A DNA stretch of 64,000 nt from Skermania sp. ID1734 (GTDB lineage: Bacteria; Actinomycetota; Actinomycetes; Mycobacteriales; Mycobacteriaceae), in NCBI RefSeq assembly GCF_007489285.1, contig NZ_VLIY01000013.1, forward strand, positions 17,035-81,034, given 5' to 3'. Position numbers and translations under genes: made by a program. Numbering within the stretch: position 1 is the first letter of the stretch; every line of letters starts with the position of its first letter. The notes under the pieces are model-generated. The model worked only from the letters and a program-made list of their open reading frames with translations, was not told the DNA's origin and did no database searches. This document shows, in pieces, positions 9,551 through 19,526 of this stretch.

Positions 9551-10576
9551 CTAGCGCGTCGGCAGCTCGAAGCGTGATAGCGCCAACAATCGCGACGTCG
9601 CGCGCAAATACTTCTTGCGGTAACCGCCGTCGAGCATCTCCTGCGGGAAGACTTCGTCGAGCTTGGCGCCGGACACGGTCACCGGGATGCTGGCGTCGTA
9701 CAGCCGGTCTGCCAGCACGACGAACCGCAGCGCCACCGCCTGATCCTGCACCGGATGCAGGTGCTCGATGAACACCGCCCCCACACCGTCGAGCAGTTTG
9801 TTGTACCGCGACGGGTGCAGCGTGCTCAGGTGCTCGCACAACGCGTCGAAGTCGTCCAGCGTCGCGTGCGGGGTAGCTTCCGCACGCGCCTCGAGGTCGG
9901 CATCCGATGTCGGTTCGGGCGCGGGCGGCAGGTCGCGGTGGCGGTAGTCGGGACCGTCGACTCGCACGGTTTCGAAGACGGAGCCGAGTTTCTTGATTTC
10001 ACGCAGAAAATCCTGAGCCGCGAACCGGCCCTCGCCGAGCTGGCCCGGCAGCGTGTTCGACGTCGCCGCGATCGACACGCCGCGACCGGAAAGCTCGGTG
10101 AGCAGCCGCGACACCAGCATCGTGTCGCCCGGATCGTCGAGTTCGAACTCGTCGATACACAGCACGCTGTTGCCGGCGAACTCCTCGACCGCGCGGTTGA
10201 ATCCGAGCGCGCCGACCACGTGCGTAAGTTCAACGAACGTGCCGAACGACGCGCGTGCGCCGGAATCCCGGTTCGCCGCGTGATAGATCGAGGCCAGCAG
10301 GTGCGTCTTACCCACACCGAAGCCGCCGTCGAGGTAGAGGCCCGCCCCGGTGGCGGGGGCCTTCTTACCGAACAATCCGCGCTTGCCCGACCGCGGCTTG
10401 TGCAGGCCATCGGCAAACGCGCGCGCCTTCTGCACCGCCGCCGCCTGCGTCGGCTCGGCCGGATCGGGGATGTAGGAGTCGAAGCTGACCTCGTCGAACA
10501 TCGGCGGCGGAACCATCTGGGCGATGAGTTGGTCGGCCGGAACGACCGGGCTGCGATCGACGAGGTGGGACACCAT
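9551..10576 (-). CDS. zapE: ZapE/AFG1-like P-loop ATPase
   Basis: A 341-residue ATPase of the ZapE (AFG1/LACE1) family, the Rv2670c counterpart. ZapE in E. coli binds FtsZ at the constricting Z-ring; an actinobacterial role is inferred. Visible motifs are Walker A GGFGVGKTHLLASIYH, Walker B VLCIDEFELDD, and sensor 1 VSIAATSNTLP. The ATG at 10576 fits a leaderless start, because TAAGTT lies 7 nt upstream; the TTG at 10582 would leave no room for it. It diverges from the reductase gene across 36 bp and precedes emb on the same strand. Confidence 0.88.
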   Translation of the reverse strand: MVSHLVDRSPVVPADQLIAQMVPPPMFDEVSFDSYIPDPAEPTQAAAVQKARAFADGLHKPRSGKRGLFGKKAPATGAGLYLDGGFGVGKTHLLASIYHAANRDSGARASFGTFVELTHVVGALGFNRAVEEFAGNSVLCIDEFELDDPGDTMLVSRLLTELSGRGVSIAATSNTLPGQLGEGRFAAQDFLREIKKLGSVFETVRVDGPDYRHRDLPPAPEPTSDADLEARAEATPHATLDDFDALCEHLSTLHPSRYNKLLDGVGAVFIEHLHPVQDQAVALRFVVLADRLYDASIPVTVSGAKLDEVFPQEMLDGGYRKKYLRATSRLLALSRFELPTR

Positions 10577-10583
10577 GAGCAAG

Positions 10584-10589
10584 AACTTA
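10584..10589 (-). promoter_or_regulatory. -10 hexamer for leaderless zapE transcript
   Basis: TAAGTT on the minus strand, 7 nt before the ATG at 10576, with no ribosome binding site between. It lies in the short divergent region shared with the RibD-like gene. Confidence 0.5.
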
Positions 10590-10612
10590 AACGATCTGCT
10601 CTTATGTGAGTT

Positions 10613-11380
10613 GTGCAGCGTCTCGAGAGTGCGACCTACCTCACACCATCAGGCAGCGACCTCTCCGACGAGCAGTTGCGCGATTTATACGCCTACCCAG
10701 GCGAGCTGACCGATGTGTGGCTTCGGGTCAACTTCATCTCCAGCATCGATGGTGCCGCCGATATCGATGGATTCTCCGGCGGGCTTGGCACCGATTCCGA
10801 CCGGCAGGTGTTCGGCGTGCTGCGCGAACTCGCCGACGTCATCCTGGTGGGCGCCGGTACCGCCCGAATCGAGAACTACGGTGGCGCGCGCACAAACGAG
10901 CAGCGTCGCGAGCGTCGCCTGCAGGCCGGCCTGGCCGCCGTGCCACCGATCGCCGTCGTGACCGCGAGCGCGTCCATCGAGCCCACCGCACGACTGCTCA
11001 CCGACACCACGGTTCCGCCCATCATCCTGACCACGAAGTCCGCGCCACCCGACCGTAAGGAGCAATTGCGCGACGCTGGGGCGAAAGTGCTCGAGATCGC
11101 GCCCCACCACATCGACAGCGCGGCGCTGCTCGATTCGCTGCGCGACCTCGGGCTGCTGCGCGTGCTGTGCGAGGGCGGTCCAGGTTTGTTCGGCCAGTTG
11201 GCCGCCGACGACCGGGTCGATGACCTGTGCCTCACCTTTGCGCCGGTGCTCACGGCCGGGACCAGCCGCCGGATTGCGGTGTCCACCAACAGTGTTCGTC
11301 AACCTATGACACGTGCGCACGTGCTCTCCGCCGACGACGGGACCTTGCTCACCCGGTGGGTGCGCAACGATTCCCGTTGA
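10613..11380 (+). CDS. RibD C-terminal-type pyrimidine reductase (Rv2671-like)
   Basis: A 255-residue protein made only of the RibD reductase domain, with no N-terminal deaminase domain. It resembles M. tuberculosis Rv2671, which can act as an alternative dihydrofolate reductase and is linked to para-aminosalicylate resistance. Typical features are the N-terminal RVNFISSIDGAADIDG segment, the DVILVGAGTARIENYGG nucleotide-binding block (about 77-93), and LRVLCEGGPGLFGQL near the C terminus. The GTG at 10613 is the first usable start. It heads a plus-strand run with the lipoprotein gene (19-bp gap), aftC and msrB. Whether it works in riboflavin or folate metabolism is not decided by sequence. 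Confidence 0.85.
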   Translation: MQRLESATYLTPSGSDLSDEQLRDLYAYPGELTDVWLRVNFISSIDGAADIDGFSGGLGTDSDRQVFGVLRELADVILVGAGTARIENYGGARTNEQRRERRLQAGLAAVPPIAVVTASASIEPTARLLTDTTVPPIILTTKSAPPDRKEQLRDAGAKVLEIAPHHIDSAALLDSLRDLGLLRVLCEGGPGLFGQLAADDRVDDLCLTFAPVLTAGTSRRIAVSTNSVRQPMTRAHVLSADDGTLLTRWVRNDSR

Positions 11381-11399
11381 ACCTGGCACGCTGGTGTCC

Positions 11400-13007
11400 A
11401 TGCGTATGAATCGCGCCACGCTGCGCGCTGTGGTTGGGGCCGCCGTAGTAGCCCTTGCCTGCGCGGCATGCGGCGCGGGCCCCTCGAACCGACCGGGCGT
11501 CGCCGTCGAACAGCACACCTCGGGAACCGGGGGCAGCGGAGACACCAACTCTGCACCGCCACCGAAGGCGGCCGAACTGCCCGTCCCCAAGTCCGACCTC
11601 ACCTGGCGCAACTGCACCGAACCGACGCTCAAACTGCTGAGCCTGGGACCCGCGCCGCAAGGGCTCACCTTGGACTGCGCCGAGTACACCGCACCGATTG
11701 ACGCGTCGGGGGCGATATACGGCACCTTCACCGTCGGGCTGGTCCGTGCCCGGTTCCCGCAGACACCTACCAACGTCGCGCCCCTGATTCTGACCTCGGG
11801 CTCGGACCGCCCGTCCTCGGCGACACTCGCCGGCCTGGCCTCCGGCCCGGTCGGTGCGTTGCTGACCTCGCGGCCGATCGTGGCGATCGACCGGCGCGGC
11901 ATCGGCAATTCCACACCCATCGACTGCCTCAAACCGCCGGTGCGCAGCGCACTCGACGACAACGCGCAGTTCGGCTACACGCCCAGCGACCCGACGCAGA
12001 CCACCAGCGACGGCAGCGACCCGGTCAATGCGATGGCAAACGTCAGCGAAACCGCGACGACGGCGTGCAAGGACTTCCTGCAGCCCCAAGAACTTGCCTT
12101 CGACGCCGGTCACGCCGCCGACGACATCGAACAACTGCGGCTGAACTGGCAGGTGGACACCATTGGAATCATCGGCACGGGCAACGGCGCCACCGTCGCG
12201 CTCGACTACGCCGCCAAACACCCCGGGCACGTGGGTCGGCTGATCCTCGACTCGCCGGAGACTCTCAACGCGGACGTCACCGCGATGACCGAGAGCCAGG
12301 TCACCGGCGCCGAGGCCGCGCTGAGCGCCTTCGCCACCCGATGCATCGGTGTGCATTGCTCGCTCGGATCCGATCCGCGGGCCGCAGTGGCCGACGTGGT
12401 GCGCCGGGCCGGCTCGGGCGACCTCGGGTCACTGTCGGCGAACGCGGTGCTCACCGCCATTTCCGGATTCCTCGGCTCGCCGCGCGCCGATCAGGCGAAC
12501 CGCATCTCCGAGCTTGCCGACGCACTCAGCGCCGCCCAGAACGGCGACGTCGGCGCACTCAGCACGATCGTCACCCGCGAGCAGGCGTTCACCGCCAGCG
12601 ACGGCGAGTTCGTCGCGCGCTGCACCGACGCCCACCAACGGCCGACACCGGACAAAGTGCGCGAGCTCGAACAGACCTGGGACAAGCGCTACCCCGTCTT
12701 CGGCAAGCAGGCCGCCATCGCCATGATGGCCTGTACCGCGTGGCCGGTCGTCGGCGCCGGCCCACCGCCAAAGCAGTTGAAGCTGCCCGTCCTGGTGCTC
12801 AACGGCACCGCCGACCCGGTGGTCGGCAACGCCGGGCTCAGTTCGGTGACCGGCGCGATCGGCGCGGCCGGCGGCAACGCCTCGGTGATCACCTGGCAGG
12901 GTTGGGGACATCCGGTCCTCGCCCACTCCGGCTGCGCCCAACAGGCAATAGTCGGCTACGTCAAGACCGCGGAGCTGCCCGCGAACGGGATGGCATGCCC
13001 GGCATAA
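11400..13007 (+). CDS. Secreted alpha/beta-hydrolase-fold lipoprotein (Rv2672-like, TAP family), nucleophile Ser absent
   Basis: A 535-residue exported protein of the tripeptidyl-aminopeptidase (TAP)-like hydrolase group. The N terminus has a short basic region, a hydrophobic stretch and a lipobox-type end (VALAC, Cys21), so it is probably a lipoprotein. After an oxyanion-side region (DRRGIGNS) comes the nucleophile-elbow position, which reads G259-T-G-N-G263 where active enzymes have G-x-S-x-G. The C-terminal TAP domain keeps an acid in NGTADPV and a histidine in GWGHPVL. Hydrolase activity is therefore doubtful. The ATG at 11400 is chosen for the signal peptide. It lies between the RibD-like gene and aftC, the same order as Rv2671-Rv2673. 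Confidence 0.85.
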   Translation: MRMNRATLRAVVGAAVVALACAACGAGPSNRPGVAVEQHTSGTGGSGDTNSAPPPKAAELPVPKSDLTWRNCTEPTLKLLSLGPAPQGLTLDCAEYTAPIDASGAIYGTFTVGLVRARFPQTPTNVAPLILTSGSDRPSSATLAGLASGPVGALLTSRPIVAIDRRGIGNSTPIDCLKPPVRSALDDNAQFGYTPSDPTQTTSDGSDPVNAMANVSETATTACKDFLQPQELAFDAGHAADDIEQLRLNWQVDTIGIIGTGNGATVALDYAAKHPGHVGRLILDSPETLNADVTAMTESQVTGAEAALSAFATRCIGVHCSLGSDPRAAVADVVRRAGSGDLGSLSANAVLTAISGFLGSPRADQANRISELADALSAAQNGDVGALSTIVTREQAFTASDGEFVARCTDAHQRPTPDKVRELEQTWDKRYPVFGKQAAIAMMACTAWPVVGAGPPPKQLKLPVLVLNGTADPVVGNAGLSSVTGAIGAAGGNASVITWQGWGHPVLAHSGCAQQAIVGYVKTAELPANGMACPA

Positions 13008-13024
13008 GCAAGGACCGGTGTACC

Positions 13025-14338
13025 GTGCCCGGAGTGTTAGGACATCTCGAACCGCGCACCGCGCGCACGACCAGCGACGTGATCAAGTTCGCGTTGTGGC
13101 CGATTGCGATCATGACCGTGCTGCATCGAGTGGTCATCAAGGCCGTCAACGGGTACATCACCGATGACTTCACGCCGGTCTACAAGGCCTCCCTCGCCTT
13201 CCTGAACCACCGGGCCGTGTACGGGGAAAACCTCTCATTCGTCGACCCCCACTACTTGTATCCACCGAGCGCGACGCTGCTGTTTTCGCCGCTGGCAATT
13301 CTCGACCCGGAAAAGGCGCGCTGGCTGTTCATCGTGATCAACGCCATCGCGATCCTCATCGCGTGGTACCTGCTGCTGCGCATGTTCGGCCGGAGTCTGT
13401 CATCGATCGCCGCGCCGGTTCTGCTGCTGGGCATGTTCATGTCCGAGACGGTGACCAACACGCTCGTGTTCACCAATATCAACGGCTGCGTGCTGCTCGG
13501 CGAGGTCGTCTTTTTGATGCTGCTGCTCCGCCGGCGCGATCTGTGGGCCGGAGCTGCGATCGGACTGACCCTTGCGGTCAAGCCCATCCTGTGGCCCTTG
13601 CTGTTACTGCCGATCGTGCGCAAACAGTGGAAGGTATTCCCGACCACCATCGCCGTGCCGCTCGTGCTCAACGCGATCGCCTGGCCGCTGTCGGTCGATC
13701 CGATGGGGTTTGTGCACAAGACGTTGCCGTACCTGTCGCAATCACGCGACTACTTCAACAGTGCGATCGTCGGAAACGGTGACTACTACGGGCTGCCACC
13801 GGCGCTGGTCTGGATCATTCGCATCACCTTCGGCGTCATGGTGCTGATCTCACTGTGGCTGCTGTGGCGCTACTACCGCGACGACGAGTTGTTCTACGTA
13901 GCCACCACCTCGGGAGTGCTGCTCGCCGCGACGTTCCTGCTCGGATCGCTGGGCCAGATGTACTACTCGATGATGCTGTTCCCCATGCTGATGACGGTCG
14001 TGCTGCGCAACTCGGTGTTGCGCAACTGGCCGGCGTGGCTGGCCGTGTACGGCTTCATGTCCTACGACAGTTGGCTGTCCACCCGGTTCCCCGAGGCCGG
14101 CCGGCTCGCCGACTACATGAAGACCACCTTCGGCTGGAGCCTGCTGCTGTTGGTGGTGTTCGCGGTCCTCGCCGACCGCTACCTCGCCGCACGACGCGAG
14201 GGACGACTCGCGGCCGGTATCGACCCAGAATTTGTGCTTGCTGCACGGCCCCGCGCCGAGGAGGACTCACGTCCCACTGCGGTCAAAAATTCTCGGCCCC
14301 CCGCCGGGGAACAGAATCGTATTAGCGTGGAAACATGA
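13025..14338 (+). CDS. aftC: Arabinofuranosyltransferase AftC (GT87)
   Basis: A 437-residue polytopic membrane glycosyltransferase that introduces alpha-1,3 branch points into arabinan of arabinogalactan and lipoarabinomannan. It has the GT-C acidic motif [11 protein letters not shown] (D47, D48) in the first extracytoplasmic loop, about ten hydrophobic helices, and a charged cytoplasmic tail after residue 380. The GTG at 13025 has AAGGA 10 nt upstream; an ATG at 12995 would overlap the previous gene, and a GTG at 13034 is also possible. Length matches M. tuberculosis AftC (Rv2673). It overlaps msrB by 4 bp. With emb it gives two arabinan enzymes in this window. Confidence 0.9.
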   Translation: MPGVLGHLEPRTARTTSDVIKFALWPIAIMTVLHRVVIKAVNGYITDDFTPVYKASLAFLNHRAVYGENLSFVDPHYLYPPSATLLFSPLAILDPEKARWLFIVINAIAILIAWYLLLRMFGRSLSSIAAPVLLLGMFMSETVTNTLVFTNINGCVLLGEVVFLMLLLRRRDLWAGAAIGLTLAVKPILWPLLLLPIVRKQWKVFPTTIAVPLVLNAIAWPLSVDPMGFVHKTLPYLSQSRDYFNSAIVGNGDYYGLPPALVWIIRITFGVMVLISLWLLWRYYRDDELFYVATTSGVLLAATFLLGSLGQMYYSMMLFPMLMTVVLRNSVLRNWPAWLAVYGFMSYDSWLSTRFPEAGRLADYMKTTFGWSLLLLVVFAVLADRYLAARREGRLAAGIDPEFVLAARPRAEEDSRPTAVKNSRPPAGEQNRISVET

Positions 14339-14754
14339 GTCGTTCCGAATCCGCGCCACGCGTTCAGCTGACCGACGACGAATGGCGAGTACGCCTGTCA
14401 CCCGAGGAGTTCAAGGTGCTACGCCTCGCGGGCACCGAGCGTCCCTTCACCGGCGAGTACACCGACGAGAAAACCCCCGGCATCTACACCTGCCGTGCCT
14501 GCGGGGCCGAACTGTTTCGCAGTACCGAGAAGTTCGAATCGCATTGCGGTTGGCCGTCGTTCTTCGATCCGGCGGAGTCCGATGCCGTGGTCCTGCGCGA
14601 AGACCGCTCACTCGGCATGCGCCGTGTCGAGGTGCTCTGCGCGAACTGCCACAGCCACCTGGGGCATGTCTTCGAAGGTGAGGGCTACGACACCCCGACG
14701 GACAAGCGGTACTGCATCAACTCGATCTCACTGCGGCTGCAGCCGGAGGCGTAG
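14335..14754 (+). CDS. msrB: Peptide-methionine (R)-S-oxide reductase
   Basis: Reduces methionine-R-sulfoxide in proteins. The 139-residue protein has the MsrB zinc ligands in two CxxC pairs (C53/C56 and C102/C105), the HCGWPSF motif (70-76) and the catalytic cysteine in RYCINSIS (C127). Length is standard. Its ATG overlaps the aftC stop (ATGA), so the two are probably translated together. The gene order reductase, lipoprotein, aftC, msrB matches Rv2671-Rv2674. Confidence 0.95.
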   Translation: MSRSESAPRVQLTDDEWRVRLSPEEFKVLRLAGTERPFTGEYTDEKTPGIYTCRACGAELFRSTEKFESHCGWPSFFDPAESDAVVLREDRSLGMRRVEVLCANCHSHLGHVFEGEGYDTPTDKRYCINSISLRLQPEA

Positions 14755-14841
14755 AGGTTCGGCGCCACCAACAGGTGGTTATCGGACGAAACGTCGAGTG
14801 GGGGTGTCGAAAGCCACCCGTTCGTGAGGCTATAGAGCCGT

Positions 14842-14860
14842 CGCTGCCCTTACGGCAGCG
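14842..14860. terminator. Short hairpin at the msrB/hemQ convergent junction
   Basis: A 7-bp perfect stem (CGCTGCC at 14842-14848 with 14854-14860) whose loop contains part of the hemQ stop codon. It has no U-tract, so a terminator role is tentative. Confidence 0.4.
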
Positions 14861-15545
14861 CGGTGATGAGCTTTTCGACGTCCACCCGCGGCCCCGTGAA
14901 GAACGGAATCTCCTTGCGCACGTGCAGCCGCGCCTCGGTGTTGCGGAGGTCTCGCATCAAGTCGACGATGCGGTGCAGTTCCGGGGCCTCGAAGGCCAGG
15001 ATCCACTCGTAGTCGCCGAGCGCGAAGGCGGGCACCGTGTTCGCCCGCACGTCGGGATAGTCGCGCGCCTGCTTGCCGTGGTCGGCCAGCATCTTGCGCC
15101 GGTCGGCCTCCGGCAGCAGATACCAGTCGTAGGAGCGCACAAACGGGTACACGCAGACGTAGTTGCCGGGCTCCTCCCCCGCCAAGAACGCCGGGATATG
15201 GCTCTTGTTGAACTCCGCCGGGCGGTGCACGGCCGCGTTGCTCCAGACGGGCGTGCTAGCCCGACCGAGCGCGGTCGTCCGGCGGAAATCGGCGTATGCA
15301 TTCTGCAGTTGCTCGATCTGCTCCGCGTGCGTCCACAGCATGAAGTCGGCGTCGGCGCGCAGGCCGGACACGTCGTAGATGCCGCGCAGGACGACGCCAC
15401 GCTCCTCGAGGCCCTCAAAGAAGATCCGGGCCTCCTTGATCGCCGCCTCCCGGTCTTCCCCCAGTGCGCCGGGCTGGACCTGAAACGCCGAGAACATCAG
15501 GTACCGAATCGAGGAGTTGAGCGCGTTGAAGTCGAGGCGAGCCAT
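14850..15545 (-). CDS. hemQ: Coproheme decarboxylase HemQ/ChdC (chlorite dismutase-like)
   Basis: Converts coproheme to protoheme, the last step of the coproporphyrin-dependent heme pathway of Actinobacteria and Firmicutes. The 231-residue protein has the catalytic tyrosine in [12 protein letters not shown] (Y133) and the proximal heme-ligand histidine in KMLADHGK (H156), at positions matching characterised actinobacterial enzymes. True chlorite dismutase is excluded because the distal arginine context is replaced. It is the last gene of hemE-hemY-hemQ, 24 bp after hemY. Confidence 0.93.
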   Translation of the reverse strand: MARLDFNALNSSIRYLMFSAFQVQPGALGEDREAAIKEARIFFEGLEERGVVLRGIYDVSGLRADADFMLWTHAEQIEQLQNAYADFRRTTALGRASTPVWSNAAVHRPAEFNKSHIPAFLAGEEPGNYVCVYPFVRSYDWYLLPEADRRKMLADHGKQARDYPDVRANTVPAFALGDYEWILAFEAPELHRIVDLMRDLRNTEARLHVRKEIPFFTGPRVDVEKLITALP

Positions 15546-15569
15546 GCCTCCATGGTGCCACTCGCCGAG

Positions 15570-16916
15570 TCAGCGACTGTCAGCGAGGCGTCGAGCGGCG
15601 GCATCGGCCGCCGCAATGCATGCCGGCACGCCCACCCCGCGCAGATACGACCCGGCCACTTCGAGCCCGTCCAGATCTGCGACATCGGACTCGATGGTCT
15701 GCACCAGATCGAGATGGCCCGGACCGTACTGCGGCAGACCGGCCGGCCAGCGCTGGACGTAGGCGGCAACAGGCTCGGCATGGACGTCGGCCACCTCGCC
15801 GAGGTCCGCACACGCCGCGCCGATCAGGTCTGCGTCGGTGCTGCGCAGTGCCGTGTCGTCGCCGAACCGGCCGAACGACGCGCGAACCAACGTTGTCCCC
15901 CGTCCGGCGAGATGCGGCCATTTCCGCGAGGAGAAGGTGAACGCCTTGGCCCGCAACGACTCTCCGGTGGCGACCAGAATGCCCGAATATTCGGGTAACT
16001 CCGCATCGGCACTGAAGGCGAGCGCAACGAGCGCGGAACCTGCGGCCGGAATCGCGGCCGCTGCCGCTGCGGCGCGTGGTGCCGAAACGGCAAGCAGCCG
16101 TGCCGTTTCCGCTGCGGGCACGGCGAGAATCACGGCATCGAAGTCGCCGATCGGCCCGACGCTCCAGCGATCGCCCTGCCGGGCGATGGTCGTAGCGGCG
16201 ACACCGACGCGAGCGTCGAGGCGAGCGTGCCGAGTGAGCGCGTCGAGCAGCACCCGATAGCCGCCGCGGATTCCCCCGAACACCGGACCCGCCTGGGGCG
16301 GTGGCAACGCTGCACCCACTGCGGCAGTGAGACTTTCGGCCCCCGAATCGAGCGCCGCCGCGAGCGTCGGCAACCCAGCGCGGATGCCAATTCCGTCGGC
16401 GGAACCGGCGTAGACCCCGCCGAGCAGTGGGTCGACGCTACGGCGCACCACCTGTTCACCGAATCGTTCGGCCACCAGGGCGCCGATCGCCCTGTCGGTG
16501 CCGGGTTTCCAGTGCAGCGGGCGGTCTTGTTCTCGCGCGATGGTGTCGAGGGTGGCTCGATCCACGAGCCCGGCCATCGAATCCGCTGACGACGGAATAC
16601 CCATCAGCGTCTGCGCCGGCATCGGGTGCAGCGCCGAGCCCGCCCAGATTCGCGGGCGCAAGCCGGACGGGTGCACGAGCTGATCTGCCAAACCGAGTTC
16701 GGCAAGTAGTTTCGGGACCTCGGGCCGTCGCCCGACAAACGCTTCCGCGCCCACGTCGAACGGCTCGCCGGCGAGCGAAACTGTGTGCAGCTGGCCGCCG
16801 GTCCGCGCCTCCCGCTCGATCAGGGTGATGCTCGCCCCCGGGCCGAGCAGCTCGCGCAGTCGGTAGGCCGCCGTCAACCCCGAAATTCCGCCCCCGACAA
16901 CGGCAAAGCGGTTCAC
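15570..16916 (-). CDS. hemY: Coproporphyrinogen III oxidase / protoporphyrinogen oxidase HemY
   Basis: FAD-dependent oxidase of 448 residues. Because HemQ is encoded next to it, the likely substrate is coproporphyrinogen III (CgoX activity), not protoporphyrinogen IX. The FAD fingerprint [15 protein letters not shown] is at residues 5-19, followed by [12 protein letters not shown] and FDVGAEAF; the C-terminal [16 protein letters not shown] motif closes the FAD site. The GTG at 16916 overlaps the hemE stop (GTGA). A longer upstream extension in frame runs inside hemE and is not used. Confidence 0.9.
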   Translation of the reverse strand: MNRFAVVGGGISGLTAAYRLRELLGPGASITLIEREARTGGQLHTVSLAGEPFDVGAEAFVGRRPEVPKLLAELGLADQLVHPSGLRPRIWAGSALHPMPAQTLMGIPSSADSMAGLVDRATLDTIAREQDRPLHWKPGTDRAIGALVAERFGEQVVRRSVDPLLGGVYAGSADGIGIRAGLPTLAAALDSGAESLTAAVGAALPPPQAGPVFGGIRGGYRVLLDALTRHARLDARVGVAATTIARQGDRWSVGPIGDFDAVILAVPAAETARLLAVSAPRAAAAAAAIPAAGSALVALAFSADAELPEYSGILVATGESLRAKAFTFSSRKWPHLAGRGTTLVRASFGRFGDDTALRSTDADLIGAACADLGEVADVHAEPVAAYVQRWPAGLPQYGPGHLDLVQTIESDVADLDGLEVAGSYLRGVGVPACIAAADAAARRLADSR

Positions 16917-17986
16917 AGTGAGTGCACCAACTCCACGACCGCGGTGAGCAGCCCTGGGTCGGTCTCGGGCAGCACGCCGTGACCGAGATTGAAGATGTGG
17001 CCGCTCGAGCCCAGTTGCAGGGCGCGATCCGCTTCGTTCAGCACGCGGCGCACCTCGCCGTCGATCGAGGTCCAGTCCGCGAAGAGCACGGCCGGATCCA
17101 GGTTGCCCTGCAACGCCTTTCCAGGACCGACCCGGCGCGCGGCCTCGTCGAGCGGCACTCGCCAGTCGACTCCCACGACGTCTGCGCCGACCCGGCCCAT
17201 GGCGCCGAGCAATTCGCCGGTGCCGACGCCGAAATGGATGCGGGGTACTCCCGCATCGGTGAGCGCCCCAAAAACCCGCTCGGTGTGCGGCAACACAAAG
17301 GACTCGTACTGGGCCAGCGACAGCGCGCCCGCCCACGAGTCGAACAGTTGCACCGCGTCGACGCCGGCGTCGAGTTGGGCCCGCAGGAACGTGATGGTGA
17401 TGTCGGTCAATGCGCGCAACAGGCTGTGCCAGGTATCGGGCTCGCTGAGCATGAGCGCCTTGGTGCGCTCGTGATTGCGGCTCGGACCGCCCTCGACCAG
17501 GTACGAGGCGAGGGTGAAGGGCGCACCGGCGAAGCCGATCAGCGGCGTCGCGCCGAGTTCGTTGATCAGTAGTTCCACCGCCGCCGCGACTGGACCGACG
17601 GCGGCCGAGTCGAGGCGCGGCAGCGCAGCTACGTCCGAGGCGCTGCGGACGGGCTCGGCCACGACCGGACCGACCCCGGCCACGATGTCGAGATCGATGC
17701 CCGCGGCCTTCAGCGGAACCACGATGTCGGAGAACAGAATCGCCGCGTCGACGCCGTGGCGGCGGACCGGTTGCAGGGTGATCTCGCACACCAGCTCCGG
17801 AGTGAAACATGACTCCAGCATCCCGGTGCCCGCGCGAATCTCCCGGTATTCCGGCAACGAGCGACCGGCCTGGCGCATGAACCACACGGGCCGCTGCGTG
17901 GGGGCCCGACCGGTCGCGGCGGCGAGGAGGGGTGCGTCGGGCAGGGCTCGGCGCGTCTGTTTCTGGTCGCTGATCATCGTTGCCAT
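16913..17986 (-). CDS. hemE: Uroporphyrinogen decarboxylase
   Basis: Decarboxylates uroporphyrinogen III to coproporphyrinogen III. The 357-residue protein has the signature [17 protein letters not shown] (32-48), the substrate-binding [10 protein letters not shown] with its conserved aspartate, [17 protein letters not shown] and [10 protein letters not shown]. The ATG at 17986 is chosen because the open frame further upstream has unrelated sequence and would overlap the divergent thioesterase-like gene. It heads the operon hemE-hemY-hemQ, overlapping hemY by 4 bp. Ferrochelatase (hemH/cpfC) is not in this window. Confidence 0.95.
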   Translation of the reverse strand: MATMISDQKQTRRALPDAPLLAAATGRAPTQRPVWFMRQAGRSLPEYREIRAGTGMLESCFTPELVCEITLQPVRRHGVDAAILFSDIVVPLKAAGIDLDIVAGVGPVVAEPVRSASDVAALPRLDSAAVGPVAAAVELLINELGATPLIGFAGAPFTLASYLVEGGPSRNHERTKALMLSEPDTWHSLLRALTDITITFLRAQLDAGVDAVQLFDSWAGALSLAQYESFVLPHTERVFGALTDAGVPRIHFGVGTGELLGAMGRVGADVVGVDWRVPLDEAARRVGPGKALQGNLDPAVLFADWTSIDGEVRRVLNEADRALQLGSSGHIFNLGHGVLPETDPGLLTAVVELVHSL

Positions 17987-18061
17987 GTTCTCACGGTTGC
18001 GCGCGAGCCTGGGCGGTCGCTTAGCGTTGTCAGCAGTCACCGGACAGACGGGAGAACCCAC

Positions 18062-18832
18062 GTGGCTTACTTCGACCGGGTCGGCGCCCGGGCCTACCGC
18101 CCGACCCAGCACGTCAGCGGCGGCTGGGATCCCAACGAGCAGCACATCGCGCCGGCGCTGGGACTGCTCGCCCACCTGGTCGAGGCTGACCGCGATGCTC
18201 GTCGCAGCGACGGATTGGTGATCGCCCGCTTGTCCTACGACATCCTGGGAACGGTGCCGATGGACACTGTCGAGACATCGGTGGCCGTCACCCGACCCGG
18301 ACGGACCATCGAACTGGTCGAAGCGACCCTCGCGCACGGCGGACGGGAGGCCGTCCGACTGCGCGCGTGGCTGATGCAACCAGGTGACACCGCCGACTTG
18401 GCGGGCACCGCCTACCCTGCCATCGCACCGCCGACCGCCCTGCCCCCATGGGATCCGACGACGGTCTGGCCTGGGGGCTTCATCGCATCCGCGCAGGTGC
18501 GGCGCGAGTTACTCGAGCCGGGCCGGGCCAGATACTGGGTCCGCACAGACGTACCGCTCGTCCGCGACGAGGCGGTCAGCGAACTCTCCCGGGCGGTCGG
18601 CCTGTTCGATATTGCCAACGGCATGGCCGTGCGCGCGGACCCGGAAAAGGTCGCCTACCCCAACATCGACCTCACCGCGCACCTGTTCACCGAACCGGCC
18701 GGTGAGTGGGTCGGCTTCGATACGACAGTCACATTCGGTCCCGGCGGCCGGGGACTGACCAGCAGCGTCATTCACGACGAGCGCGGACCCGTGGGGACCG
18801 TTTCGCAGATCCTCACCATCCGCCCGAAATAG
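18062..18832 (+). CDS. Thioesterase-family (acyl-CoA thioesterase-like) protein
   Basis: A 256-residue protein of the acyl-CoA thioesterase-like double hot-dog superfamily. It has the N-terminal [22 protein letters not shown] segment in place of a first hot-dog active-site helix, and the second-half motif LFDIANGM followed by [22 protein letters not shown], which is usual for TesB-like proteins. Substrate is unknown. It starts with GTG at 18062, divergent from hemE across 75 bp. In M. tuberculosis an enoyl-CoA hydratase gene (echA15) occupies roughly this place, so this position differs between relatives. Confidence 0.75.
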   Translation: MAYFDRVGARAYRPTQHVSGGWDPNEQHIAPALGLLAHLVEADRDARRSDGLVIARLSYDILGTVPMDTVETSVAVTRPGRTIELVEATLAHGGREAVRLRAWLMQPGDTADLAGTAYPAIAPPTALPPWDPTTVWPGGFIASAQVRRELLEPGRARYWVRTDVPLVRDEAVSELSRAVGLFDIANGMAVRADPEKVAYPNIDLTAHLFTEPAGEWVGFDTTVTFGPGGRGLTSSVIHDERGPVGTVSQILTIRPK

Positions 18833-18887
18833 CGGCAGCGGCGCGCCTCCGTTGCGCATTACACCGTCAGGTCTAGCCTCGAAGTTT

Positions 18888-19526
18888 GTGATCCCGCACG
18901 ACGAGCGCGATGGCGCCGCGGCCGCGCCCCGCGAGAGCACATCCGGGCCCGGCAGCCAACCCGCGGTGTTTCGCGCTGCGATCGATGCGATGCACAGCGC
19001 CACGGTGCATCCCGATATCGAGCTCGGCCCGATCCGGCCGCCACAGCGGCTCGCGCCCTACTCGTATGCACTCGGCGCCGAGGTCAAGCACCCCGAATCC
19101 GAGGTCGTGGCCGAGCAGTCCGACGGTGACGCGTTCGGTCGCCTGATTCTGCTGTACGACCCGAACGGCGACGAGGCCTGGAACGGCACGCTACGCCTGG
19201 TGGCCTACATCCAGGCCGACCTCGAGGCGGCCCTGGCTGGCGACCCGCTGCTGCCCGAGGTGGCATGGAGTTGGCTGGTGGACGCGTTGGAGTCGCGCTC
19301 GGAACCGCTCAACGCGCTGGGCGGGACGGTGACGGCGACAAGCTCGGTGCGATACGGCGACATCGTCGGCCCGCCGCACGCCTATCAGCTCGAGTTGCGG
19401 GCGTCGTGGACGGCTACCTCCCCCGAACTCGCGCCGCACGTCGAGGCCTTTGCCGAGGTGCTCGCCTACGCCGCCGGTTTGCCGCCCGCGGGCGTCACTA
19501 ACCTAGGGCAGCGCGCGGGACACTAG
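18888..19526 (+). CDS. DUF3000 family protein
   Basis: A 212-residue protein of unknown function, matching the conserved DUF3000 family (Rv2680 position) that sits upstream of RNase D in Mycobacteriales. It begins with a low-complexity acidic/alanine segment, then IRPPQRLAPYSYALGAEV and the block EVAWSWLVDALE. No signal peptide, membrane segment or catalytic motif is apparent. The GTG at 18888 is favoured: TAGCCT lies 8 nt upstream with no Shine-Dalgarno. A TTG at 18852 is the alternative. Its 3' end overlaps the convergent esterase gene by 29 bp. Confidence 0.8.
   Translation: MIPHDERDGAAAAPRESTSGPGSQPAVFRAAIDAMHSATVHPDIELGPIRPPQRLAPYSYALGAEVKHPESEVVAEQSDGDAFGRLILLYDPNGDEAWNGTLRLVAYIQADLEAALAGDPLLPEVAWSWLVDALESRSEPLNALGGTVTATSSVRYGDIVGPPHAYQLELRASWTATSPELAPHVEAFAEVLAYAAGLPPAGVTNLGQRAGH

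Noticed and set aside
17987..18379. Longer hemE start giving a 488-residue protein
   Set aside because: The extension is antisense to the thioesterase-like gene and lacks similarity to HemE, which normally begins shortly before [11 protein letters not shown].
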